Part shown: positions 17,106 to 26,207 of the stretch, one piece after another
Layout of the letters: each line of letters begins with the position of its first letter
Numbering within the stretch: the stretch's first letter is position 1
Source: Pelethousia sp034933245
Lineage (GTDB): Bacteria; Bacillota; Clostridia; Christensenellales; CAG-138
Direction: 5' to 3'
Assembly: GCA_034933245.1 (NCBI GenBank)
Contig: JAYFNX010000004.1
Span: 1 to 64,000, forward strand
Length of the DNA stretch: 64,000 nucleotides
Translations under genes and position numbers: made by a program
Notes under the pieces: model-generated
Database searches by the model: none
Told to the model about the DNA's origin: nothing
What the model saw: only the letters and a program-made list of their open reading frames with translations

Positions 17106-18872
17106 ATGCGCACATTTGAAGAGATCAAAAATACGGTGCAGACCGGCCTCGGCATGTATCCCTGCGATCTGAAACTGACGAACCTGAAGCTGGTAAACGT
17201 GTTTTCGGGCGAAATATATCCCACGGAAATCTACATCAAAAACGGCCGTGTGGTCTCCATAGCCCCGGGGACGAACCTCCAAACCAAGGAGAGCTACGAC
17301 TGCGGCGGTGCATACGCCGTGCCGGGCCTCATAGATTCCCATATGCACTTCGAATCTACCATGCTTTCGCCTGAGGCTCTGTCCTCGGTGGTAGTTCCCC
17401 AGGGTACCACCACCCTCTGCGCGGACCTTATGGAGATAGCCAACGTGGCAGGGGAAGAGGGTTTGCGCGAGATGCTCAATTCCATAGATAGGCTGCCTTA
17501 CCGCATGCTCATAGAGGTATCCTCTCGTGTCCCCACCGCGCCCGGCCTGGAGACCAACGGTGCAACCTTAGGTGCCGATCAGGTCGCGGAGATCATGAAG
17601 TGGGGGGAATCGGTGAGTCTGGGCGAGCTTGACCCTTCGAAGATCCTGATGGTGAAGGATGAATATCTGCATAAAGTGGCAGATACCCTCGCCATGCGCA
17701 AGATTGTCAACGGCCATGCCATAGGCCGCCTGGGTCAAGAGCTGAACGTATACGCTAGCAGTGGTATTTCAGACGACCATGAATGCGTCACTAAGGAGGA
17801 GCTGCTCTCCCGGCTGCAGGTGGGCATGCGTGTGCTTATCCGTGAGGGCAGCACTGAACGCAATGTGGACGCGCTCATAAAGGCGGTACTGGAGCTTGGC
17901 TGCGGCAGCGAAAACCTTTGCTTCTGCACCGACGACAAGCACGCGGGCGAGATCATGGAAGAAGGGCATATCAACTACAACGTACGCAGGAGCATAGAGC
18001 TTGGTATGCCGCCCATGCAGGCCATACAGATAGCCACCATCAACGCTGCCCGCCATTTCCGCATGGAGGACGAAATAGGCTCCATAACCCCGGGCCGTCT
18101 TGCGGATATACTGCTGGTGGATGATATTGAGAAGATGGAACCCAAGGCAGTGTTCTATGAGGGCCGGCTGGTTGCCAAGAATAAGCAGCTCCTTGAAGAA
18201 TGTAAGGTATCGGAATATTCCGGCTGGATAAAGGATACCGTGCACCTCCTGCGACCCATCACGAAAGAGTCCTTCGCCTGCCCCGCTAAGCGGCGGGAAT
18301 CCTCTGCAAAGGTGCGGGTGATAGAGCTCATCGGCCTTCAGATCATCAACAAGCTGCTGGAATGGACGCTGCCCGTAGAGCAGGGGCAGATACAGCGGGA
18401 CATGGCGCATGACATACTGAAGCTGGCTGTGGTGGAGCGCTATGGCAAGACCGGCGGTGTAGGTGTGGGGTTTGTGAAGGGCTTTATGCTCAAGAAGGGC
18501 GCCCTGGCATACTCCATGAGCCACGATCACCACAATATAGTCGTTGTGGGGGAGAACGACGCCGATATGGCGGCCGCCGTAAACGAGGTGGCTCGGCTCC
18601 ACGGTGGACTTGCTGTGGCTTGCGGCGGCAAGGTGACTGCCTCCCTGTGCCTGCCCATAGGCGGCCTTATGAGCGAGTTCCCGGCTCACGAGGTGATGGC
18701 GCATCTCGATAAGATGAACGCCGCCGCAAAGGCTCTCGGCTGTGAGATGCCTGCGCCCTTCATGACCCTGAGCTTCATCTCCCTGCCCACTGTGCCTGAA
18801 CTGGGTCTGACGGATATGGGCCTTGTGGATGTGCTGGCCCACAAGCTTATCGATGTGGAGATGGACGAATAA
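17106..18872 (+). CDS. ade: Adenine deaminase
   Basis: A 588-residue amidohydrolase that converts adenine to hypoxanthine. Metal-site and family motifs are GLIDSHMHFESTMLSPEAL (HxH), VVPQGTTTLCADLMEIANV, NGHAIGRLG, SDDHECVT and CFCTDDKHAGEI. The C-terminal half (VGVGFVKGFMLKKGALAYSM; SHDHHNIVVVGEN) is the extra domain typical of adenine deaminase. ATG at 17106 follows GGAGACAGGC. It is last in the operon: adenine to hypoxanthine, then oxidation by xanthine dehydrogenase. No uric acid-degrading genes follow. Confidence 0.95.
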   Translation: MRTFEEIKNTVQTGLGMYPCDLKLTNLKLVNVFSGEIYPTEIYIKNGRVVSIAPGTNLQTKESYDCGGAYAVPGLIDSHMHFESTMLSPEALSSVVVPQGTTTLCADLMEIANVAGEEGLREMLNSIDRLPYRMLIEVSSRVPTAPGLETNGATLGADQVAEIMKWGESVSLGELDPSKILMVKDEYLHKVADTLAMRKIVNGHAIGRLGQELNVYASSGISDDHECVTKEELLSRLQVGMRVLIREGSTERNVDALIKAVLELGCGSENLCFCTDDKHAGEIMEEGHINYNVRRSIELGMPPMQAIQIATINAARHFRMEDEIGSITPGRLADILLVDDIEKMEPKAVFYEGRLVAKNKQLLEECKVSEYSGWIKDTVHLLRPITKESFACPAKRRESSAKVRVIELIGLQIINKLLEWTLPVEQGQIQRDMAHDILKLAVVERYGKTGGVGVGFVKGFMLKKGALAYSMSHDHHNIVVVGENDADMAAAVNEVARLHGGLAVACGGKVTASLCLPIGGLMSEFPAHEVMAHLDKMNAAAKALGCEMPAPFMTLSFISLPTVPELGLTDMGLVDVLAHKLIDVEMDE

Positions 18873-18990
18873 TCGTGCTGCCGGAAGACGAGGGAAGAGC
18901 AGGGCAGATTCTTGAACAGGCAACCTTGAATCAAACAGAAATCATAAGGTATGTGCTTGCTTGAATTCAACCGGGCGCTTACCTGCACTT

Positions 18991-19055
18991 GTATCCCCTG
19001 CAAAGGGAGTAGGCTGGGCTGACTGCCGCGAGGGTTTGCATCCCTCCTTCTCCGC
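18991..19055 (+). repeat. 3' half of tRNA-Ser (copy B)
   Basis: The sequence from CCCCTGCAAAGGG through the long variable arm, the T-arm (GCGAGGGTTTGCATCCCTC) and CTTCTCCGCA is the 3' half of a tRNA-Ser, closest in memory to tRNA-Ser(GCU). The 90 nt upstream contain no acceptor strand or D-arm that could complete it. It aligns base by base with copy A at 4457 with about one change in six, same orientation. The two copies bracket the purine locus. Confidence 0.65.
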
Positions 19056-19092
19056 AAAAACCCGCAGAACACTTAGTGTTTTGCGGGTTTTT
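19056..19092 (+). terminator. Terminator of the tRNA-Ser relic, also closing the purine operon
   Basis: AAACCCGCA-AACAC pairs with GTGTT-TGCGGGTTT and is followed by TTTTTT. It lies 185 nt after the adenine deaminase stop and is the first good terminator there. The stretch 19093-19420 beyond it contains only a 69-codon frame (19170-19379) with no ribosome site or family resemblance. Confidence 0.75.
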
Positions 19093-19420
19093 TCTGACTC
19101 CGGGTTTTTGCGTTTTTCAGCCCAAACATCGAAAAATATCAACTTATAAGGCACAATTTAAGGGACCGATTGGGACAGCTTGACCAGCCTGTTTACGGCA
19201 CTGATTCCATCGTCAATATTCATATGGGTATCCCTTTGGGTGGTCTTTATATCGGCGTGGTGCGCGCCTTTTGCACAACAAAAGGGGGAGCGTCATTGCG
19301 GGATAAGCGTGTAATAAACGTATGGCGGCAGCAATGCGGATTTAGAGGCTGTATACCCGTGCGCTCACAGGTGGCATAATGCGTGTTAGAAAAGTTATCC
19401 TCGTTCATGCAAGACAGAAG

Positions 19421-19843
19421 AAACAGCTGGATAATCTGCTAAACAAAGCAGTTGAAGGGGATTCTCCCACTCATGCAGGGAGCCATTTGAGATAACTGTA
19501 GCAAAGCTTTCGTCCTCAAATGCATCTCCATGCAGTTCCCCAGTGTATAGCGGGCGGGAATTCCGTATGTGGCAGCGTTTTTTTCCGCGAAACGGATCAT
19601 GGCGGGGCTAATCTCGCAGCCGGTAAGGGAGGATGGATGCAGCTTCTTCGCCAGGTCCAGGCCAACGTAACCGGATCCAGGGCCGATCTCCAGCATATCG
19701 CCCCCTTTGATTCCGGAAGAGATCATGCCGTCCACTCCGTTCCAGCCCTTATCCCGCATGCTGCGGGCAAACAGGTCGAAAGTCTCTACGGTGCTCTCGT
19801 TTTGAATGCCCTCGTTGGTTTCAAGAACTCTAGCCTTAACCAT
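19421..19843 (-). pseudogene. SAM-dependent methyltransferase, frameshifted and truncated
   Basis: ATG at 19843 follows AAAGGAGGATAACACAA. The first 110 codons encode a class I methyltransferase core: GGDMLEIGPGSGYVGLDLAK (motif I), LTGCEISPAMIRFAEKNA. After LGNCMEM the frame is lost, and the continuation FEDESFATVISNGSLHEWEN lies in a different frame and then fades near 19421. A single-base loss near 19525 plus loss of the C-terminus makes it non-functional as read. It lies downstream of the PadR gene on the same strand. Confidence 0.75.
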
Positions 19844-19980
19844 TTGTGTTATCCTCCTTTAATCGATGCAGGGATTGTTCGGCCCAGGCAAGTTCCGCTT
19901 GATAATGGTGGATATGATGCGCAAAAATGATATCGGCAGAAGTTCGGTATGCCTTGGGGATATGATCCAACGTTCCTTGT

Positions 19981-20383
19981 CTATGGGCTACCAGCCCCGG
20001 AAAGGATCTGCTTCAGCCTCGCGGCGTGGCGGCGCAGGCTGTCCGCCAACGCGCCTTCTTCCAGCGCGTCGGGAAAATACAGCGTACCGTCAATGTCCAA
20101 GGTGGGCCGGTATTCAATTTGCAAGGTCTGCAAAAGCAGTTCCCGAAATTTGTCCGCGCCGGCGCCATGCACCTGATACACGGCTTTCTCCGGACGCGAG
20201 CCCTGCTTATCGCGGTGGCCGGTGATGAGGCCCGCGGCCTCCATTTTATCCAGACGGTAATAGACCGTAGGCAGCTTAATCTGCGTAAAGTCCTCCAGCT
20301 GCTCCTCAATTAGCTTTTTAATCTGATATCCGTGCTGGGGGACCGAACCGTAAAAGAAGGCCGAGGATATAAAGTGGGATCAT
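19981..20383 (-). pseudogene. PadR-family transcriptional regulator with a one-base frameshift
   Basis: ATG at 20383 (after AGAAGGG) reads MIPLYILGLLLRFGP, then a run of five C shifts the frame. The rest, HGYQIKKLIEEQLEDFTQIK, LPTVYYRLDKMEAAGLITGH and a C-terminal helix ending ILSGAGSP, is in another frame to the TAG at 19981. Removing one C restores RFGPQHGYQIKK, the standard PadR winged-helix start. The rest is intact, so this may be a recent mutation, a phase-variable C run or a sequencing error. Its promoter and operator are well preserved. Confidence 0.75.
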
Positions 20384-20401
20384 GCAATCCCTTCTTTCCA
20401 T

Positions 20402-20449
20402 AATAGTCAGTGCTGCGTATAGTTATACGCAGCACTGACTATTTGTCAA
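20402..20449 (-). promoter_or_regulatory. PadR promoter inside a 42-nt near-perfect palindrome
   Basis: Two 20-nt arms (20402-20421 and 20424-20443; core CAGTGCTGCGTATA and its complement) are perfectly complementary around 2 nt. On the minus strand TTGACA (complement of 20444-20449), a 16-nt spacer and TATAAC (complement of 20422-20427) place the promoter partly within it. This is the layout of an autoregulated operator. The palindrome could also form a strong hairpin in RNA, but it has no T tract. Confidence 0.65.
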
Positions 20450-20553
20450 ATAAAAATAGGAGGTGATGGAATTATAATTTCAGCTACCTGCTTAAAAAAA
20501 CGGCTCCCAGAACGTCAGTATATTATAAACATGATGCAAGTCCGCAATTTGCG

Positions 20554-22362
20554 CTATACCAATTTCTGTGCTTCAATCTTCTCATTTAGTTCGTTCAGAT
20601 AGACCCATCTCTCCGTTTTTACTTCCAGTTCGGCTTCCATTAGCTCCATTTTTGCCATAAGCTCCTGCAAACGTACATAATCGCTGGCAGCTTCTTCGGT
20701 AATTTGTTTAGTGCATGCGGCTATGTTGGCCTCTAATGCGGCGATATCGCCATCAATTGTCTGAAATTCTTGCTGTTCTTTAAACGTGAACCGCAATTTT
20801 TTTGGCCTTTCCGCGTTCTCGCATATTCGGGATACCGCTAAATGTGAAGGGGATGCTTCCTTTTTTGCTTCAGGGAGGTGCGCCGCTGCCCGCAGCTCCG
20901 CATATTCGGTATAATTGCCCGTGTAGCAGGCAATTTTGCCTTCGCCGTTCACCTCGAAAATCAAGGTTGCTATTTTATCCAAGAAATAGCGATCGTGAGA
21001 GACCGCAATGACAGCCCCGGGGAAGGTATCGAGATAATCCTCTAGGATAGCTAACGTCTCAATATCCAGATCGTTGGTGGGTTCATCCAGCAGCAGGATA
21101 TTGGGCGCTGCAATAAGTATACTCAGAAGATACAGCCTTCTTCTTTCACCACCGCTGAGCCTGCCGATGGAGGTATACTGCAGATCGGAGGTGAACAAAA
21201 ACCGCTCCAGCATTTGGGATGCTGAGAATGTGCCTTCTGAAGTTTTGGTTTCGCTCGCAACGGCGGTGATAAAATCGTAAACCCGCAGGTTAGGGTCCAG
21301 TTCACGCCCCTCCTGTGAGAAATAGCCGATTCGTACGGTAGAGCCTACCGCCACCATACCCTCGTCCGGAGTTAGCTCCCCCGCGATGATATTTAGCAAT
21401 GTGGTTTTACCTACACCGTTTTTTCCTACAATGCCGATGCGGTCATTCCGTTGGATATGATAGGAAAAATGATCGATGACCGTGCGGCTGCCAAAGGATT
21501 TTACAATGTCGTCAAGCTCAATCAGCTTTCGCCCCAAGCGGCTGGATACAGTTGCCATCTGTACCGCGGCATCCGTTACAGGCGCTGATTGATCCTTTAG
21601 GGTATCATATCGCTCTATGCGATCATGGCTCTTTGTTGAACGCGCCCTGGCACCACGCATGATCCACTGATATTCCTTACGTAAAATCGCCTGCCGCTTG
21701 CGTTCGCTAGCTTGGGCCATCTCAGCGCGCTGCGCTTTGAGTTCCAGGTATTTTGAATAATTGGCCTCATACGTATATAGCTTGGAATGGGATAGCTCGG
21801 TAATGCGGGTTGCAACCCGCTCAAGAAAATAGCGGTCATGGGTTACCATAATCAAGCCGCCGGTAAAACGGCTCAAGCGTTGCTCCAGCCAAATCGTCAT
21901 GTCACTGTCGAGATGGTTGGTTGGTTCGTCCAATATGAGAACGTCTGCGGGATGAATAAGCGTTGCGGAAAGCGCCACGCGCTTACGCTGCCCGCCTGAC
22001 AATGTCCCTATTTTCGCTTCGTAATCCGTAATCCCCAGCCGTGTCAGCATGGATACCACTTCGTACTTATTAATTTCACGAAATTGCGGGGAGAACTCCG
22101 AGAATACTTGCTCCAGCACGGTAAGATCATCGTTCATCACCGGATTTTGTGAAAGATAGGCAATCCGCAGATTGGGATTGACGGAAACAGAGCCTTCGTC
22201 AGTCGGCTCTATGCCGGCTAAAATTTTCAGCAGCGTACTTTTTCCCGTGCCATTGATCCCCACAATGCCGATATGGTCCCTTTCATTCAGGTATAGGGAG
22301 ACATCCCGCAGCAGTTGTTTGGTTCCGTAATTCTTTGAAATATGTTCCGCAGATAATAGCAT
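20554..22362 (-). CDS. ABC-F family ATPase
   Basis: A 602-residue soluble protein with two ABC domains and no membrane segment. First P-loop GINGTGKST and signature LSGGQRKRV; second P-loop GKNGVGKTT and signature LSGGERRRL. Walker B is LILDEPTNHLD and LLLDEPTNDLD. Between them is a charged linker (KRQAILRKEYQWIMRGARAR), and a coiled-coil C-terminus ends the chain. ABC-F proteins act on the ribosome, some in antibiotic protection and some in translation quality control; the layout is nearest Uup/YdiF-type housekeeping members, but a resistance role is not excluded. Start set by AGGGAGAAATA. Confidence 0.9.
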   Translation of the reverse strand: MLLSAEHISKNYGTKQLLRDVSLYLNERDHIGIVGINGTGKSTLLKILAGIEPTDEGSVSVNPNLRIAYLSQNPVMNDDLTVLEQVFSEFSPQFREINKYEVVSMLTRLGITDYEAKIGTLSGGQRKRVALSATLIHPADVLILDEPTNHLDSDMTIWLEQRLSRFTGGLIMVTHDRYFLERVATRITELSHSKLYTYEANYSKYLELKAQRAEMAQASERKRQAILRKEYQWIMRGARARSTKSHDRIERYDTLKDQSAPVTDAAVQMATVSSRLGRKLIELDDIVKSFGSRTVIDHFSYHIQRNDRIGIVGKNGVGKTTLLNIIAGELTPDEGMVAVGSTVRIGYFSQEGRELDPNLRVYDFITAVASETKTSEGTFSASQMLERFLFTSDLQYTSIGRLSGGERRRLYLLSILIAAPNILLLDEPTNDLDIETLAILEDYLDTFPGAVIAVSHDRYFLDKIATLIFEVNGEGKIACYTGNYTEYAELRAAAHLPEAKKEASPSHLAVSRICENAERPKKLRFTFKEQQEFQTIDGDIAALEANIAACTKQITEEAASDYVRLQELMAKMELMEAELEVKTERWVYLNELNEKIEAQKLV

Positions 22363-22578
22363 TATTTCTCCCTATATTCAAGTATTCAAGCAGCTGCAGT
22401 TGCGCGCCCGGTTGTTTTTCCGCCCTTAATCCGAAAACTCCGTATTGTTCGAAAATCCGCGACAATACTAAAAACTTCTGTGTAGCCAACTGCAATATGC
22501 CCACCGGTTCAGCAGCATCTGAATTATCTTATCATCATTATAGAACGAAGTCACCCTATTATCCGAAAAACCCAAAGC

Positions 22579-22608
22579 AAGACAATATCGCTCCCGGCAT
22601 GATATAAT
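22579..22608 (+). promoter_or_regulatory. Probable promoter for the DUF4317 gene
   Basis: A perfect TATAAT (22603-22608) lies 18 nt after AAGACA (22579-22584). It gives a leader of about 55 nt. The preceding 22363-22578 holds only the ABC-F upstream region. Confidence 0.45.
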
Positions 22609-22669
22609 TCATGCTGTTGCTGCTTTTGCGGCAGCCTTCTTTATATCATAAACAGTGTGAGGTTATTAC

Positions 22670-23797
22670 ATGAACGAAAAAGGGGTACGGGAGATCCGGC
22701 GTCGTTTCAGACCGGATAAAAGTATGATTGGCAGGGTATACGGCTGTTATGTCAATGAGGACAGAAAAATTGTCGCTACATTTGAAGAGTTCCTTTCCGG
22801 CATGCCGCAGGAGGAGTCGGAACGCTTTCTTTCCCTTTTGAAAAAGGCTTTATCCGGTTCTCTTGGAAAGAATCTTGTCAATATAGAATTCAGCGCAAAA
22901 CAGGTGATGAACAGCGACGAGCATAAGCTGCTTTCCATGCTCCGCCAGGATGGGCTAAAGAATTTGGATATGCTGCAAACTTTCTATCAGCGTGTCTCTG
23001 AATCTCTCAACATGGGTGGCAATTATCTTATCCTTCTGACCCACGATGTATATACTGTGCCTTACAGAGCCACGGACGGCGAGATACAGAAGGATGCATC
23101 CGACGAGGAATTCAGCTACATCCTTTGCAGCATATGCCCGGTGAAGTTGACTCCAAAAGAGCTAAGCTACCGGCTAACCGAGAACCGCTTTCACACCACG
23201 CAAGGCTCAATCGTATCCGCACCGGAATTGGGCTTTCTGTTTCCAGCCTTCGATGATAGAGCCGCCAACATTTATGGGGCGTTGTACTATATGAAAAACG
23301 CTACGGAGAATCATCAGGAATTTATCGATGCGGTATTCCATGTGGAGCCGCCCATGCCCGCTGCAGCACAGAAGGAGATTTTCCAAGCCATATTGGCAGA
23401 AACACTCAGGGAGGATTGCAGCCTCGAGGTGGTGCAGGCTGTCCATGAGCATCTGCGCGAAAGGATAGAGCAGCACAAGGAAAGCAAGGAGCCCGAACAA
23501 CTTCTGCTCTCGCAAAGGGAAATGGGAGCGGTGCTGCTGGAATGCGGCGTATCTACAGAGCATGTGCAAGCCTTTTCCGCTACCGTTGAAGCGCATTTCG
23601 GCACGGATGCGCAGCTTATGCCCGCCAACGTGATTGACAAAAAGCAGTTTGTCATTCGCACGCCCGATTTGGTGATCAAGGTTGATCCAGAGCGGAGTGA
23701 CCTCATCGAAACACGGGTGATCGACGGAAGCAGATATATACTGATTCCCGCAGATACCGGCGTGGAAGTCAATGGGGTAAGCGTAAAGATGGGCTGA
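22670..23797 (+). CDS. DUF4317 family protein
   Basis: A 375-residue soluble protein of the DUF4317 family, widespread in Clostridia and of unknown function. It starts MNEKGVREIRRRFRPDKSMI, followed by VYGCYVNEDRKIVATFEEF and YLILLTHDVYTVP; the second half carries AREMGAVL-like segments and a C-terminal beta strand region (FVIRTPDLVIKVDPE). No membrane segment or signal is seen. It stands alone between the divergent ABC-F gene and a terminator. Length matches the family. Confidence 0.88.
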   Translation: MNEKGVREIRRRFRPDKSMIGRVYGCYVNEDRKIVATFEEFLSGMPQEESERFLSLLKKALSGSLGKNLVNIEFSAKQVMNSDEHKLLSMLRQDGLKNLDMLQTFYQRVSESLNMGGNYLILLTHDVYTVPYRATDGEIQKDASDEEFSYILCSICPVKLTPKELSYRLTENRFHTTQGSIVSAPELGFLFPAFDDRAANIYGALYYMKNATENHQEFIDAVFHVEPPMPAAAQKEIFQAILAETLREDCSLEVVQAVHEHLRERIEQHKESKEPEQLLLSQREMGAVLLECGVSTEHVQAFSATVEAHFGTDAQLMPANVIDKKQFVIRTPDLVIKVDPERSDLIETRVIDGSRYILIPADTGVEVNGVSVKMG

Positions 23798-23964
23798 AGA
23801 ATTGAGTTAACCGAATAGTAGGTGGCATTTTCTCTATCCCCGCATAGTTCGGTAAAACTATTGCTGTAACTGCCTTTTGGCCGCATTGTTTTCCATAGTA
23901 TTCTCTATGCTGGTATACGTTTCCCTAAGTTTCGTATTGCGACAGTATAACGCGACACCACATA

Positions 23965-24003
23965 AAAGCCCTGCCCGTTTTATAAGGCATGGCTTTATTT
24001 TTT
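23965..24003 (+). terminator. Intrinsic terminator after the DUF4317 gene
   Basis: AAAGCC-TGCC pairs with GGCA-GGCTTT around a 10-nt loop, one mismatch, followed by ATTTTTT. It lies about 170 nt downstream of the stop. The rest of 23798-24197 has no gene that I can support. Confidence 0.6.
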
Positions 24004-24197
24004 GGAATCCCGAAGGTTGCTCTCTTTATGATACGAAACGCATGCAGTCTCGCAGCTGCTGGGTTTGCGCATCCCCTTCGTGAAAAATGAAAGGCTTTTG
24101 TTTTTGCGTAATGCGCCATATTGATTCGCAACGAGGTAAATGAAAGCCGGATCACAACGCCATATAGGAGGGATACACATGCCTTCGTCCATTGCTC

Positions 24198-24662
24198 TCA
24201 CGCAAGCCCATCCGGTAAGCGTTTGGCGGGCGGTTGCTCGGTGTCGCTGCGTAGTACGCGAAATTCCTGCACCATCTCGAAGGAGCCAACCGCAATGCCA
24301 TTCGCAAAGTGTAGGCCCTTTTGATCAAAGCCGAGGTGATAAACGATGTCATCGTGCTTGATGGCTTCAACCTCCTGTACGATAGCAAAACGACCATCCT
24401 CGCATTGTAGCGCGTCACCACAGCCAACCTCACAAGCTTGTTTTACACCGGTAGATGTCATCACAACGCTATTTGGCGATAGCTTGATGGGCGAGGCGCT
24501 CTTAACTTGAATTTGGAGAAGCGTTGCATCACGACCCAAAAGGATATTGGTAACAACGAGAATCTTACCGTCACCCATTATCCGGTCACCTATGGCGATA
24601 TGCTCGATATATCGCCAACTGCCGTCTGCCATCGTAACCCGCGTATCCTTTGCAAATCCCAT
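24198..24662 (-). CDS. Orphan Hint-fold protein lacking the catalytic Cys
   Basis: A 154-residue protein resembling the Hint (Hedgehog/intein) domain. Block A is FAKDTRVTMADGSWRYIEHI followed by IGD; a later strand pair has TGVKQACEVGCGDALQ; and YHLGFDQKGLHFANG resembles the end of inteins. The residue before FAKDT is Gly instead of the splicing Cys/Ser, the block B His is replaced (SPNSVV), and the terminal HN is absent. Autocatalytic cleavage is therefore unlikely, and the domain may serve as a binding scaffold. No flanking extein is present. Start ATG at 24662 with GAGGG 8 nt upstream. The stretch 24666-25112 upstream shows no other gene. Confidence 0.6.
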   Translation of the reverse strand: MGFAKDTRVTMADGSWRYIEHIAIGDRIMGDGKILVVTNILLGRDATLLQIQVKSASPIKLSPNSVVMTSTGVKQACEVGCGDALQCEDGRFAIVQEVEAIKHDDIVYHLGFDQKGLHFANGIAVGSFEMVQEFRVLRSDTEQPPAKRLPDGLA

Positions 24663-25112
24663 CAAAATACCCTCGCTTTCTATTTGTTACAATTCTGTTC
24701 CACCAATCACTAAATATAATCCATCCCTAGGGGTAACATTGCTATTCCTGATTTTTGAATCGCACATTCTTTCTAGAACCTATCGTTGGACGAATTCCGC
24801 ATTCTTGCTAAGCTACCTATGCTATTGAATCAAATGGGGATATGCGATTGGTTCGCCCGAATTGTATCATAAATGGGAAGGCGTGTCTGTCACAGGCGTA
24901 CATTCTCTCCATGCATCCATAAGCAATAGATGTATGCAAAGAGTTATAGGCAACGTTTTTTCAACCCCTCTTTTATACATCTATCCGCGCAAAAAATCTT
25001 CTTTTTTTGTCTTACCATTAGCCGGTTCATCGTGCAAAACCGACTATGCAATTTGGTTGTTTATGCCTTATTTTCCGGATCTTTGCATGCCTTTGCGCTG
25101 TGCGGCGTTACC

Positions 25113-26207
25113 TTAGAAATCGAAGCCTTTCCATACCGGTTCTCCGGTATAAGGATGGGCATCTTCCTCTCCGCGCAGAACCCGCAGCACGGCGCCTGCC
25201 AGTTCCTCCTGTTCCATTTCACCGGGATAGACGGTGATTGTTGCAATCCAGCCACAACGGCTGCGGATGCCCTCCACAATGTCATCAAAACGGACAAGCC
25301 CGCCGGTCAACAAAATGCCGTCCACTTTTCCGCAGAGTACGGCGCTCATAGCCCCGATTTCTTTGCAGATCTGATAAATCATGGCGTTCCACACCAAAAC
25401 CGCTTTCCGGTCTCCGGCTTCCACCATGCTGTGGACCTTATCCGCATTGGAGGTTCCGAAGTGGCTGACAAAGCCTCCGGCACGGGAGCACATGAGCCGA
25501 ACCTCCTCCAGGGAATGCTGCTCAATATAGTCCAGCAGGCAGAGCACCGGTACACTGCCGATGCGGGTAGGGGCGTAGGGACCGTCTCCGCCTGAGCCTA
25601 CGTTCCCGTCCACCATTTTCCCGCAGTCGTGGGCATTTATCGTCACGCCGCCGTCGATATGCGCAACCACAAAGCGGCAGTCCTCATAGCGCCTATGCAT
25701 GGATTTTGCATGGTAAGAGGCGATTGCCTTTTGATTCAAGGCATGTGTCTGGGCATTCCGGTACAATCCGGCGATGCCGGTGATACGGGCATAATCGCAA
25801 AGTTCATCAATATTGGTGGGGTTGAGCGTGAACATTTTCCCACCGTACTCCCTGCATAGCTCATAGGCCAACAGCACCCCCAGCTTTGCTGCGTGCTCGC
25901 TGCCGCCCACCGCATGCAATGTATCGAGGTAAAGCCGGTAGTCAATGGGCATTACACCTGCGCGCTGCGGGTAAGCGCTTCCGCCGCGACCTACAAATAT
26001 ATCTACACCCGCAGGAGCATACCCATTCCGCCGCAGCATGTTCAGAATCACTTGTTTACGGAAGGGAACTTGGTCGTTCACGGAGGGGTATTGCAGCAGG
26101 ATCGAGGCGTCATGAAATTCGCTTTCCTCAAAAAGTAGAGTGTCATTTTCATACAGACTGAGTTTTGTGGAGGTGGAACCAGGGTTAATTACCAATATTT
26201 TCTTCAT
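25113..26207 (-). CDS. buk: Butyrate kinase
   Basis: A 364-residue acetokinase-family enzyme that interconverts butyryl phosphate and butyrate with ATP. Motifs: ILVINPGSTSTKLSLYE (phosphate 1), VAHIDGGVTINAHDCG, VGSGGDGPYAPTRIGSVPV, HFGTSNADKV and ILLTGGLVRFD. Start ATG 26207 follows GGAAGGAAAC; the upstream TTG frame is an artefact. Phosphotransbutyrylase is not adjacent, so it is either a separate locus or the kinase serves branched-chain acids. It is a single-gene unit as seen here. Confidence 0.93.
   Translation of the reverse strand: MKKILVINPGSTSTKLSLYENDTLLFEESEFHDASILLQYPSVNDQVPFRKQVILNMLRRNGYAPAGVDIFVGRGGSAYPQRAGVMPIDYRLYLDTLHAVGGSEHAAKLGVLLAYELCREYGGKMFTLNPTNIDELCDYARITGIAGLYRNAQTHALNQKAIASYHAKSMHRRYEDCRFVVAHIDGGVTINAHDCGKMVDGNVGSGGDGPYAPTRIGSVPVLCLLDYIEQHSLEEVRLMCSRAGGFVSHFGTSNADKVHSMVEAGDRKAVLVWNAMIYQICKEIGAMSAVLCGKVDGILLTGGLVRFDDIVEGIRSRCGWIATITVYPGEMEQEELAGAVLRVLRGEEDAHPYTGEPVWKGFDF

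Noticed and set aside
17769..18923. 384-codon minus-strand frame opposite adenine deaminase
   Set aside because: Fully antisense to a clear enzyme gene; His/Leu/Gln-rich shadow composition.
18991..19055. Functional tRNA-Ser gene
   Set aside because: The acceptor 5' strand, D-arm and 5' anticodon stem are missing in the 90 nt upstream; only the 3' half is present.
19170..19379. 69-codon frame after the tRNA-Ser relic
   Set aside because: No ribosome site and no recognisable sequence.
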